From contig JACRMQ010000007.1 in NCBI GenBank assembly GCA_016214905.1, positions 1,129,695-1,193,694 of the forward strand: a stretch of DNA of 64,000 nt, read 5' to 3'. Of this stretch, positions 27,980 to 36,634 are shown in pieces (the stretch's first letter is position 1; each line of letters begins with the position of its first letter). The notes below the pieces were generated by a model that saw only the letters and a list, made by a program, of their open reading frames with translations, did no database searches and had not been told where the DNA came from. The translations under genes were made by a program, and so were the position numbers. The stretch is from Ignavibacteriales bacterium. Lineage in GTDB: Bacteria > Bacteroidota > Ignavibacteria > UBA10030 > SZUA-254.

Positions 27980-29532
27980 AGATAAATGTTGGTATTATAG
28001 GTCTGAAGACTTACAGTTGGAAATTGATCCTTGAACAAGTAGGTGTACCTTTCTCAATCGCTGAAGATAAAATTTCTATCGAGGAATTTAGCTGCTTAAT
28101 CGTAACCGATGAATTCCATGAAAAAGATATCACGCGACTTCGATCATATTTGAGTCAGGGGGGCAGTCTGATTTGTTCGGCGAAATTATTTTCACGATTG
28201 ACCGGCCAGAATTGCACAAAGAGATATGTGAAATATATATTAGGGGAGAAGGACGCGCCATTTTTTAAATCCGGGTTTGCCGATATTGAAGCTGAATGTT
28301 TGATTCCACAAAATGCAAACAGATTTAAAACGAATTCAGGAAAAGCATCCGTGTATGTTGGGGAATACGGCGGCGGACATGTTGTTGTTCTTCCGTTCGA
28401 TCCTGAAACTGTTCATACCGGATGGAAGTCGGTCCGGAAATCATTCTATTCGGTAGAAAAGAGACTACCACACGAAAGGGTATCATTAACAGCTAAAGGG
28501 GAAATATTTCGCTTAGCGAGCGGAGCGCTTGAATATCTTCATATCTGCCGGAACATTCCATACATCCATAAATGGTACCTCCCAAAAAATTTTCCATCTG
28601 TTTTTAATTGGCGTATCGATACTGATGGATCATCTCTGAACGATGTGGAAAAATTATATGATGTTTTAAAAGAAAATAATATACCCGCTACATGGTTCGT
28701 CGATGGTAAAAGTCAGGAATCTCATCTATCCATATTTCGCAGAATGGAAGATCAGGAGATAGGTTTACACGCATATGAGCATAAAATTTTTGATGACTTC
28801 GACGACATCATCGCCGATATGAATCGCGGAAAAGAATTGTTCCTTGTAAACGGAATGAATTGTCAAAGTTTTGCGGCGCCGTATGGCAGATGGGATAAAT
28901 CAATAGCGAAAGCGATTAATGAAAGTGACTTTGTTTATTCATCGGAATTTTCATATGATTATGACAATCTTCCGTCGTATCCGGTGGGCAACGGTGAAAG
29001 TTTTACGTTGCAAATCCCGGTTCATCCAATTTGCATCGGGAGCTTGAAACGCCAAGGATTCAGCGAAAAATCGATGATCGATTATTTTATTAATATCGTT
29101 AATAAAAAATTTAACAATCATGAACCGATATTTTTATATCACCATCCCCGCGACAATAATGCCCCGGTTGTGCGATCCATTTTCAATATGATAAAACAAA
29201 TTGGTGTTCCACGTTTACAATTGATTGATTATGGACGGTGGTGGAAAAGAAGAAACTCTGTTCAGTTTAAAGCTGATATAGTAGATGGAACTGTTCTAAT
29301 TAATGCTGATCAATTTCAAGATGATGTATGGATACGGATTCTCTTCCCCGATGGAACGGAATCGTTGGTAGCTATGAATAAAATTATACAACTTCATGCT
29401 ATCCGAAAGACTGAAAAATTTTCAGACCATGATATTATCGATGATATTGAACGGATACGGAGATTCAATCCACGAATTTGTTTAAATAAGATAGAAGATT
29501 ATATTTCTTCATTATTAAAGCCAATGTCATGA
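27976..29532 (+). CDS. Polysaccharide deacetylase (NodB-homology) protein with an unusual N-terminal domain
   Basis: 518 residues. The NodB domain (about 195-420) shows FNWRIDTDG with Asp215/Asp217, the zinc histidines His265 and His269 in GLHAYEH, the FAAPYGRWD motif 3 at 299 (usual Arg replaced by Ala) and a late IFLYHHPRD histidine. About 190 residues before it look like a Rossmann/class-I amidotransferase-like fold (CLIVTDEFHEKDITRLRSYL, GGSLICSAKLF, GGGHVVVLPFDP) without a recognised catalytic triad. Some 90 residues after it are beta-rich. No signal peptide, so probably cytoplasmic, acting on lipid- or nucleotide-linked sugar. Overlaps the flippase gene by 4 bp. Confidence 0.8.
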   Translation: MKINVGIIGLKTYSWKLILEQVGVPFSIAEDKISIEEFSCLIVTDEFHEKDITRLRSYLSQGGSLICSAKLFSRLTGQNCTKRYVKYILGEKDAPFFKSGFADIEAECLIPQNANRFKTNSGKASVYVGEYGGGHVVVLPFDPETVHTGWKSVRKSFYSVEKRLPHERVSLTAKGEIFRLASGALEYLHICRNIPYIHKWYLPKNFPSVFNWRIDTDGSSLNDVEKLYDVLKENNIPATWFVDGKSQESHLSIFRRMEDQEIGLHAYEHKIFDDFDDIIADMNRGKELFLVNGMNCQSFAAPYGRWDKSIAKAINESDFVYSSEFSYDYDNLPSYPVGNGESFTLQIPVHPICIGSLKRQGFSEKSMIDYFINIVNKKFNNHEPIFLYHHPRDNNAPVVRSIFNMIKQIGVPRLQLIDYGRWWKRRNSVQFKADIVDGTVLINADQFQDDVWIRILFPDGTESLVAMNKIIQLHAIRKTEKFSDHDIIDDIERIRRFNPRICLNKIEDYISSLLKPMS

Positions 29533-29569
29533 TCTCTTTGCTTAATTCTTCATATCGAAAATATTTCAA

Positions 29570-30607
29570 ATGAATATCTGTCTTGCATCATATCAAAGTG
29601 TGATGATGTTGAAGGGTGGTCCCCGGACTCAGATATTGCAAACCGCGAATGGTTTGAAAAAACTCGGGGTTCAAATCTCTTATTTTGAGACTTGGAATGA
29701 AATGGATCGATTAAAAATCGATCTCATACATTTATTTGGAGCGAATATTGGTACATATCATCTAGCCCGTGAAATCCATAAGGTGGGAATACCGATGGTA
29801 ATCAGTCCGATATTTTATTCACTGCATTCAAGCAAATATATCAATGCTGCTTTATTTGGTGACAAATATTTGAGGAAGCTATTTCAAGGATTTTGGTCGG
29901 ATTATGGCATACTTTCCGATATTTGTACCTGGGCGAAAATGGTATTCCCGAACACTCAGAGCGAAAGCACATTGTTGAAAGTTGGATTGAATGTACCTGC
30001 CTCGAAGATTCGGCTGATACCGAATGGAGTTGATCCGCGTTTCCAAAATTGCACCGGTGAATTGTTCCGGAACAAGTACGGTGTAGATAATTTTATTTTA
30101 AATGTCGGTCATATCGGTCCTGAACGTAAAAATGTACTCCGGTTGATTAGGGCAGTGAAGGATTTGGATGTCCCGACCGTTATCATCGGCAGAATCGAAG
30201 ATAATACTTATGGAAGGATTTGTCTGGAAGAGGCAAGAGCCAATTCTCGTATTCTGATAATTGATTCATTACCAAATGATTCAGATTTATTGTCTTCTGC
30301 ATATGCAGCATGCAGTTGTTTTGTATTGCCGTCATTATTTGAAACTCCCGGTATTGCCGCGCTTGAAGCAGGACTCGCAGGGGCTAAAATTGTGATTACC
30401 AAACATGGCGGTACAACTGAATATTTCGGATCTCATGCTGAATATGTTGATCCACTTTCAATCGATAGCATACGTCAAGGAATTTTGCGCGCACTCACTG
30501 AAGAAAAATCTGTTGATCTCCAAACGCATATAAAAAATGAATATTTGTGGGATCGGATCGCTCAAAAGACTTTCAAGATATATGATCAGTTATTATCGAA
30601 AAAATAA
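29570..30607 (+). CDS. GT4-family glycosyltransferase
   Basis: 345 residues, ATG start 37 bp after the deacetylase. The N-terminal domain has KGGPRTQILQTANGLKKLG; the donor domain has IPNGVDPRF, VGHIGPERKNVLRLIRAV and E-x7-E in SLFETPGIAALEAGLAGAKIV followed by HGGTTEYFG, typical of GT4. Last glycosyltransferase of the cluster. Confidence 0.9.
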   Translation: MNICLASYQSVMMLKGGPRTQILQTANGLKKLGVQISYFETWNEMDRLKIDLIHLFGANIGTYHLAREIHKVGIPMVISPIFYSLHSSKYINAALFGDKYLRKLFQGFWSDYGILSDICTWAKMVFPNTQSESTLLKVGLNVPASKIRLIPNGVDPRFQNCTGELFRNKYGVDNFILNVGHIGPERKNVLRLIRAVKDLDVPTVIIGRIEDNTYGRICLEEARANSRILIIDSLPNDSDLLSSAYAACSCFVLPSLFETPGIAALEAGLAGAKIVITKHGGTTEYFGSHAEYVDPLSIDSIRQGILRALTEEKSVDLQTHIKNEYLWDRIAQKTFKIYDQLLSKK

Positions 30608-30642
30608 TTATTAATGATTTGCATTTTTATTCTGATGAATTT

Positions 30643-31425
30643 ATGAAATACATCGTATCAATTTTATTGGCAGTGATGTTACACGGGTGTGCAAGCTCAC
30701 CTTTGAACAGGCATACTTCTTCTGACCTCATCAAATCGAAGTCAAATAATCAAAAGACAATCTTACTTGCCGATGTCGTTATTGTTGAGGGAGTCATAGG
30801 AGATACAGATGTGATAAATATTGAGAAGAATAAAAGAATATCTAAGCTCGCCCTCCAAATGTTTGCCGGAAGAATGAATGAAAAAGGATATTCAGTCGAC
30901 AGATATCTGAATACTTCTGTTGGAATACTGATGAACCCGAATATCCCGTATCGAGTTTATCCCGGAATTGATGTAAGGAATATCGAAATTACTGAACTGG
31001 AAATTGGTAAGGCGCCTTTCTTTCTTCATAATCTTTTTACGCAAGATACAATACGTGGTAAACTTCTAAACGTGGTTTATTCATCATTGATGGAAAATAA
31101 ACGTGCAGGTGATAATTCGGTAAAAAGCATTCCGGCGGCACCTTATCTTTCAAAATCATTGGGAGGTGGATTGATCGGAGTTATTTTTATTGGAGGATAC
31201 ACTGCAGGTGTAACCAAAGAATTCGGCAAATACCAGCCGCCAACCAGTCAAACCGACGATAAAGTTGGGATTAGGAAAATATCTCAATATTCCATGATGT
31301 TTTATTTGATTGACGGAAATTCGGGTGACATTGTTTGGGACGATGAGGTGAATTTAAAGGGCGGAGAGATGTACGACTCAAAACTCCAGGATATGGTTGA
31401 TGAGATTTGTACTAAATTATTCTGA
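30643..31425 (+). CDS. Lipoprotein of unknown function
   Basis: 260 residues from the ATG at 30643, chosen because MKYIVSILLAVMLHGC is a proper signal-II sequence (Cys16); the upstream TTG at 30619 would put a charged tail before it. The mature protein has a beta/alpha layout: ADVVIVEGVIGDTDVIN, KLALQMFAGRMNEKGYSV, a glycine-rich hydrophobic patch (SLGGGLIGVIFIGG, about 180-193) and GDIVWDDEVNLKGG near the end. The overall order resembles lipoproteins of the DUF799/GNA1162 or LpoB-like kind that bind envelope machinery, but I cannot assign it. It may belong to the glycan operon (35-bp gap). Confidence 0.7.
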   Translation: MKYIVSILLAVMLHGCASSPLNRHTSSDLIKSKSNNQKTILLADVVIVEGVIGDTDVINIEKNKRISKLALQMFAGRMNEKGYSVDRYLNTSVGILMNPNIPYRVYPGIDVRNIEITELEIGKAPFFLHNLFTQDTIRGKLLNVVYSSLMENKRAGDNSVKSIPAAPYLSKSLGGGLIGVIFIGGYTAGVTKEFGKYQPPTSQTDDKVGIRKISQYSMMFYLIDGNSGDIVWDDEVNLKGGEMYDSKLQDMVDEICTKLF

Positions 31426-31437
31426 AGGATGAATAGT

Positions 31438-32448
31438 ATGAAAGTTCGAACACTTGGTAATTCAGGCTTGAAAGTTTCCGAATTATGTTTCGGCACAATG
31501 ACTTTCGGCGGAAGCGGTTACTGGAGCGGTATAGGTAAACAGACTCAAAAAGATGCCGATGAGCTTGTTGGAATAGCTTTAGATGGAGGAATAAATTTTT
31601 TTGATACGGCCGATATTTATTCGTGGGGGATTTCTGAAACACTTCTTGGGAAAGCCCTCGGCAGCCGAAGAAAAGATATTATTCTCGCCACGAAAGTAAG
31701 AGGGAGAATGAGCGATGATCTAAATGGTGTTGGATTATCTCGTCATCATATTCTAAATGGGTGCGATGCAAGTTTAAAACGGTTGGGAACAGATTATATC
31801 GATCTTTATCAGGTTCACAATTGGGATCATGTTACTGCGCTCGAAGAAACAATGCAGGCATTGAGCGATCTGGTACGGTGGGGTAAGGTTAGGTACATTG
31901 GCTGTTCAAATTTTACAGGGTGGCAGCTGATGAAAGCCATGGCTGTTTCTGAAAAATTGAATCTCGCAAAATTTATAACAATCCAATCATATTATTCTTT
32001 GATGAACAGGGAATTGGAATTTGAAATTGTTCCTGCATGCTTAGATCAGGATTTGGGAATTTTACCATGGAGTCCACTGGCAGGCGGATTTCTGACAGGG
32101 AAATACAAGCGTGGACAAAAACGTCCGGGAAATGCCCGCCGCAGCAACGTTGATGGAAATTTTCTGCAATTTGATGAGGAAAAAGGATTCGGGATTATAG
32201 ATGAGCTGGAAGTAATTTCCAATTCTCATAATGCGTCGATATCCCAAACTGCGTTGAACTATCTTTTACGAAAGCAGGCAGTTTCATCTTTAGTTATTGG
32301 TGCGCGGACTCCTGATCAACTAAAAGATCTTCTGAAAACCACAGATTGGGAAATGACAGAAGAAGAGGTAAAACGATTGGATGAAATCAGCAAACCACCG
32401 CGAATCTATCCGTACTGGATGCAAGATTTTATGAGGAATGAAAGATAA
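31438..32448 (+). CDS. Aldo/keto reductase
   Basis: 336 residues from the ATG at 31438, which has AAGGA 9 bases upstream; the ATG at 31429 gives only three more residues. TIM-barrel AKR with the complete catalytic tetrad Asp56, Tyr61 (FFDTADIYSWG), Lys86 (LATKVRG) and His127 (YQVHNWD), plus the NADP-binding SNFTGWQ and VIGARTPDQL segments. Belongs to the YajO/Tas-like group. Physiological substrate unknown. It overlaps the beginning of the next long frame, but the true start of that gene is downstream. Confidence 0.9.
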   Translation: MKVRTLGNSGLKVSELCFGTMTFGGSGYWSGIGKQTQKDADELVGIALDGGINFFDTADIYSWGISETLLGKALGSRRKDIILATKVRGRMSDDLNGVGLSRHHILNGCDASLKRLGTDYIDLYQVHNWDHVTALEETMQALSDLVRWGKVRYIGCSNFTGWQLMKAMAVSEKLNLAKFITIQSYYSLMNRELEFEIVPACLDQDLGILPWSPLAGGFLTGKYKRGQKRPGNARRSNVDGNFLQFDEEKGFGIIDELEVISNSHNASISQTALNYLLRKQAVSSLVIGARTPDQLKDLLKTTDWEMTEEEVKRLDEISKPPRIYPYWMQDFMRNER

Positions 32449-32476
32449 AACCCCCGAAAAATTGGAAGGGATAAAT

Positions 32477-33916
32477 ATGTTGAACTCAAAAGTAATTTTT
32501 ATTTTTCTACTATTATTTTCTTTCAGCTCAAAGATTTTCGCGCAAACCCAAATCATCGGTCACTGGGAAGGCGCAATCATCATAATGGGATCTGACCTTG
32601 GCATTAAAATCGATTTCAAAGAAATTGACAAGGAAATAAAAGGAACAATCGATATACCTATCCAAAATGCGTTTGGATTGCCGCTGATAAATATCGATAC
32701 GAAAATACCGATGATACATTTTGATTTGCAGGGAGGTCCCGGGCTTGCATCTTTCGACGGTAAAATAATGAGCGACAGCATCGTCGGAGATTTCTCGCAA
32801 GCTGGAATGAAAGGAACATTTTATTTACACAAAGGAATTTCTTCGAACACCGCCGTACCACCTGAACCTCCTCCTCCATACGCAGAAGAAGAAGTTAAAA
32901 TAGAAAGCGGGAAAATTACACTCGCAGGAACTTTATCAGTGCCGAACTCGGCAGGACCTCATCCGGCAGTTATTATGATAACAGGAAGCGGCGCTCAAAA
33001 CCGTGACGAAGAAATATTCGGATTCAAACCGTTCAAAATAATTGCCGATTATCTTACACGTATCGGTATCGCAGTGCTTAGATGCGATGATAGGGGAATC
33101 GGCGGTTCAACCGGCAGTATGGAAAATGCAACCGGTGAGGATTTAGCGAAAGATGTTGAATCGCAATTAAAATATCTTTTAAATCGCAAAGAAATAGATC
33201 AAAAGAAAATCGGACTTCTGGGTCACAGCGAAGGCGGTATTATTGCTCCTTTTGTTGCATCTCGATCTAAGGATATCGCATTTATGGTTTTGGTGGCAGC
33301 TCCCTCAGTTAGCGGAGACAAAATTATTTTAAAACAAATTGAACTTCTCTCGCGCGCTGGCGGAGCAACCGATTCTGATATTAATCAAGCGCTCGAATTA
33401 CAGAAGCAAGTATATAAAGTCGTCAGAGAGAATAAAGGATGGGACGAATTAAGAACAGCGATTTCAAATGATGCTAAAGAAAGTTTAAAGAAATTATCTC
33501 CTGAAGAGCTCAAATCTATTTCAGATCCGGACAAGCTAATCAAAACAAGTACCGACGCTAAAATCAACGGAGCAAAGAGTGAGTGGTTTAAATATTTTAT
33601 CGATTTTGATCCGTCAAAGTATTTGGGAAAAATTAACTGTCCTGTACTTGCGTTATTCGGTGAGCTTGATATGCAGGTGCCACCTGATTTGAATAAAGAT
33701 CCGCTTGAATCTGCATTAAAAAAATCCGGGACTAAAGATTATTCAATTAACACTCTGCCAAAAGCCAACCACTTATTTCAGGAAGCCATTACAGGAAATC
33801 CCAGTGAATATGGCTCTATGAAGAAACAATTTGTAACCGGATTTTTGGAGAAGGTCGCAGATTGGATAAAAAATCGATCAGCGAAGAATAATAAAGTGAA
33901 TGAGAGTGAAAATTAA
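32477..33916 (+). CDS. Exported alpha/beta hydrolase (serine esterase/peptidase-like)
   Basis: 479 residues from the ATG at 32477, preceded by GGAAGG; this start leaves an ordinary signal peptide ending FSSKIFA-Q (about residue 22). A beta-rich N-terminal domain (about 25-125) precedes the hydrolase domain. Nucleophile Ser251 in LLGHSEGG, oxyanion region ITGSGAQNRDE, Asp in LFGELDMQVP and His in KANHLFQE complete the triad. A Pro-rich linker (VPPEPPPPYAEEE) joins the domains. Substrate unknown; probably periplasmic. Confidence 0.87.
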   Translation: MLNSKVIFIFLLLFSFSSKIFAQTQIIGHWEGAIIIMGSDLGIKIDFKEIDKEIKGTIDIPIQNAFGLPLINIDTKIPMIHFDLQGGPGLASFDGKIMSDSIVGDFSQAGMKGTFYLHKGISSNTAVPPEPPPPYAEEEVKIESGKITLAGTLSVPNSAGPHPAVIMITGSGAQNRDEEIFGFKPFKIIADYLTRIGIAVLRCDDRGIGGSTGSMENATGEDLAKDVESQLKYLLNRKEIDQKKIGLLGHSEGGIIAPFVASRSKDIAFMVLVAAPSVSGDKIILKQIELLSRAGGATDSDINQALELQKQVYKVVRENKGWDELRTAISNDAKESLKKLSPEELKSISDPDKLIKTSTDAKINGAKSEWFKYFIDFDPSKYLGKINCPVLALFGELDMQVPPDLNKDPLESALKKSGTKDYSINTLPKANHLFQEAITGNPSEYGSMKKQFVTGFLEKVADWIKNRSAKNNKVNESEN

Positions 33917-34373
33917 CGCCCCGATATTTTGCATAAAAATCATCACCCCGCTGTTATAAGGAGACTGTGCGCTTTCCAGGTTTGCATCATCTTACAGATA
34001 AAATTATTACCCAAATTCATGACTACCACTCTGATTAAATCAGACAATCATATCCTAATAAATCGGTAGATATTGAAATATCATCAAAATTGATGTATCC
34101 TAATAATTTTTCAGAGCAGCAGAGTATGGGAAACTTTCAAGGTAAACTACCTGTATATTAATATTATAAAAATTTAATTAATGCTTGCTTAACAACTCAA
34201 ACTATCTTATATTTTTATCACCTCAATTTTTTATGCGAGTATAGGTTTATCGTTCCTAAAATTCTTCAAGGTGAGTGAAATTATCTCATCATCGGATCGA
34301 TTTTTGACTAAGAAAAACTAAAATTAATTCTTAAGCAAAATTATTTTTCTCACAATTATAAAAGGAGATTAAC
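33917..34373 (+). other. Leader region of citrate synthase gene
   Basis: 457 bp without a credible gene. It contains the ribosome-binding site AAAGGAG before the ATG at 34374 and one promoter-like pair (34185-34213). No hairpin with a T run was noticed after the hydrolase gene. Confidence 0.5.
34185..34213 (+). promoter_or_regulatory. Possible sigma-70-like promoter for citrate synthase
   Basis: TTGCTT (34185-34190) and TATATT (34208-34213) are separated by exactly 17 bases, about 160 bp before the citrate synthase ATG. In AT-rich DNA such pairs arise by chance, and FCB bacteria often use a different -7 element, so this is tentative. Confidence 0.3.
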
Positions 34374-35651
34374 ATGGCTACATTAAAAGAGAAATTGGCT
34401 CAAATAATCCCTGGACTTCGCGAGGAAGTAAAAAATCTCGTGAAGGAACATGGAGCAAAGGTAATTTCTGAAGTAACCATCGAACAATTATACGGCGGAC
34501 AACGCGGTGTAAAATGTTTAGTGTGCGATACTTCTGAAGTCCCACCCGATAAAGGATTAATCATTCGCGAAAAACCGATAGGCGAGTTGAGAGATAAATT
34601 ACCCGAGGAAATATTTTATTTATTGTGCACCGGCGAATTACCCGATGAATCGGCTTTGAAAGCGCTTCAGTCAGATTTGGAAGCAAGACAAGATGTTCCC
34701 GCGTATGTATGGGATGTTTTAAAAGCTATGCCGAAAGATTCCCATCCGATGGTGATGTTTAACACCGCAATATTGGTGATGGAAAAAGAATCTGTCTTCC
34801 GGAAGAAGTACAACGAAGGAATGAAGAAAGATGTATACTGGGAACCGATGTTGGAAGATGCATTAAATCTGATCGCAAAATTGCCAAACGTTGCTGCCGG
34901 AATTTACCGCATGAGGTTTGGTAAAGGTGAACGCATTACTCCGAAAAAAGGTATCGATTGGTCAGCGAATTATGTTCACATGCTCGGTCTCGCTGATCCA
35001 AATGGCGAATTCACAAAATTAATGCAGCTCTATCTCACTCTGCACAGCGATCATGAAAGCGGAAATGTGAGTGCCGCAACTACAGCAACTGTCGCTTCTG
35101 CTCTCTCTGATTTATACTATGCAGTTTCAGCCGGATTGAACGGACTTGCTGGACCGTTGCACGGACTTGCAAATCAGGAATGTCTCGGTTGGGTTTTGGA
35201 AACGAATAAAAAATTCGGCGGTAAACCTACACCGGAACAATTGAGAAGTTATGCCCAGGAAACATTGAGTGCCGGAAGAGTTGTGCCGGGATACGGACAT
35301 GCAGTATTGAGAATAACCGATCCGCGATTCGATGCATTCCTTGCCTTCGGCAAGAAATATTGCTCGGCAGATCCGGTATTCCAAACCGTATCCAATGTAT
35401 TTGACGTTGTGCCGGATGTTCTGAAACAAGTTCAGAAAATCAAAGATCCTTGGCCCAATGTTGATGCAGGTTCAGGTGCGTTGTTGTACCATTATGGAAT
35501 GACTGAATTCGATTATTACACTGTGTTATTCAGCGTTTCGCGTGCACTCGGAGTGTCAGCTCAGGCAATTATTTCAAGGGCGATGGGTTACCCGATTGTC
35601 AGACCGAAATCTGTAACTACAAAATGGGCTAAAGCACAAGCCACCAAATAA
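34374..35651 (+). CDS. Citrate synthase, eukaryotic (mitochondrial-like) type
   Basis: 425 residues, preceded by AAAGGAG at the right distance. It condenses oxaloacetate and acetyl-CoA, the entry to the TCA cycle. The catalytic His263 (GPLHGLANQE), His309 (PGYGHAVLR) and Asp364 (NVDAGSG) correspond to His274, His320 and Asp375 of the pig heart enzyme. The length and the N-terminal AQIIPGLREEVKNLVKEHG segment place it with the mitochondrial-like group, not with the hexameric GltA type. It has its own terminator. A 2-oxoacid:ferredoxin oxidoreductase operon follows 0.7 kb downstream. Confidence 0.95.
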   Translation: MATLKEKLAQIIPGLREEVKNLVKEHGAKVISEVTIEQLYGGQRGVKCLVCDTSEVPPDKGLIIREKPIGELRDKLPEEIFYLLCTGELPDESALKALQSDLEARQDVPAYVWDVLKAMPKDSHPMVMFNTAILVMEKESVFRKKYNEGMKKDVYWEPMLEDALNLIAKLPNVAAGIYRMRFGKGERITPKKGIDWSANYVHMLGLADPNGEFTKLMQLYLTLHSDHESGNVSAATTATVASALSDLYYAVSAGLNGLAGPLHGLANQECLGWVLETNKKFGGKPTPEQLRSYAQETLSAGRVVPGYGHAVLRITDPRFDAFLAFGKKYCSADPVFQTVSNVFDVVPDVLKQVQKIKDPWPNVDAGSGALLYHYGMTEFDYYTVLFSVSRALGVSAQAIISRAMGYPIVRPKSVTTKWAKAQATK

Positions 35652-35671
35652 TTATATTCATATCAATCTAT

Positions 35672-35703
35672 GGGCTGTTAGGAATTTCCTGACAGCCCTT
35701 TTC
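35672..35703 (+). terminator. Intrinsic terminator of the citrate synthase gene
   Basis: GGGCTGTTAGGAA and TTCCTGACAGCCC form a long, nearly perfect stem (one T-G pair) followed by TTTTCT, 20 bp after the stop. Confidence 0.85.
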
Positions 35704-35747
35704 TATTTGATTCAGCACATGTCTTAGTTTTTTTTATAAATGACTCT

Positions 35748-36179
35748 ATGAATAATCGCAATGATATCTTATCACGTATTTTACTCATAAACGGTATTAT
35801 TTTAATTTTACTATCATTGGTACATTTGCTAGAAACTCCGATAGTTAGTCAATGGCTAACCGGTCAATTGACAGAAGAATCGATTTCAAAAATTTCTCCA
35901 ATCACTTTATTCAATCATATACTGATTGGAATGCTGCTGATTCCGTTTGGCATCAGCACAATGTTTTCGGCGGCAGGAATTCGTGTCGGTCAAAAATGGG
36001 CGCGTGCAATTGCATATACAAATTCAATCGTTATAATTATTGTCCCGCTCACCGTGTACGTTGTGATGGGATCATTTTACTTCGATAATTACCTGAGCAT
36101 TATAGCAACTTCCATGATTACGATTGCAGGCCTTTCGATGTTATTATCGTTGATATGGTTGCGAGACGTTAATAATTAG
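35748..36179 (+). CDS. Small four-TM membrane protein of unknown function
   Basis: 143 residues with four hydrophobic segments (about 8-27, 50-72, 85-107, 115-137). Family not recognised. It lies alone between the citrate synthase terminator and the oxidoreductase operon, 195 bp before the ferredoxin gene. Its composition is clearly that of a membrane protein. Confidence 0.7.
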   Translation: MNNRNDILSRILLINGIILILLSLVHLLETPIVSQWLTGQLTEESISKISPITLFNHILIGMLLIPFGISTMFSAAGIRVGQKWARAIAYTNSIVIIIVPLTVYVVMGSFYFDNYLSIIATSMITIAGLSMLLSLIWLRDVNN

Positions 36180-36374
36180 ATTACATCGACCTGGTATGAT
36201 TTTCTCTTTTCTTTTCAATTCTAATAAAACAACACACAATTCTTTTCATGAATGAAACAGATTTTTGATTTTCACCTAATTTCTGAGTATTTTATCTAAA
36301 TTAATTATTGGCGTACAATGTGATAGTATAATCCGAATTATCACCTCATCTTATTTAATCCCTGAAGGAATACG

Positions 36375-36626
36375 ATGGTAGAAACACAACAGAAGAAAAA
36401 AGGACTTGGATCGGTAGTGATCAACGCTGAACGATGCAAGGGATGCGGATTTTGCGTGGAATTTTGTCCCACCGATGCTATGAAATTATCCGATCAATAT
36501 AACGCGAAAGGTTACCACCCGCCTGTTCTTGTTAGTCCGGAAAAATGCAACGGATGCAACATGTGCGGTTTACAATGCCCCGATTTCGCAATCTACGGTT
36601 TTATGTTTAAGAAAAAACAAAAATAG
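36375..36626 (+). CDS. korD: Ferredoxin-like delta subunit of 2-oxoacid:ferredoxin oxidoreductase
   Basis: 83 residues with two 4Fe-4S motifs: CKGCGFCVEFCP and CNGCNMCGLQCP. It carries electrons from the catalytic subunits to free ferredoxin. First gene of a four-gene operon (8 bp to the alpha gene), matching the D-A-B-C order of four-subunit Kor or Vor enzymes. Confidence 0.85.
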   Translation: MVETQQKKKGLGSVVINAERCKGCGFCVEFCPTDAMKLSDQYNAKGYHPPVLVSPEKCNGCNMCGLQCPDFAIYGFMFKKKQK

Positions 36627-36634
36627 GAGTTTAC

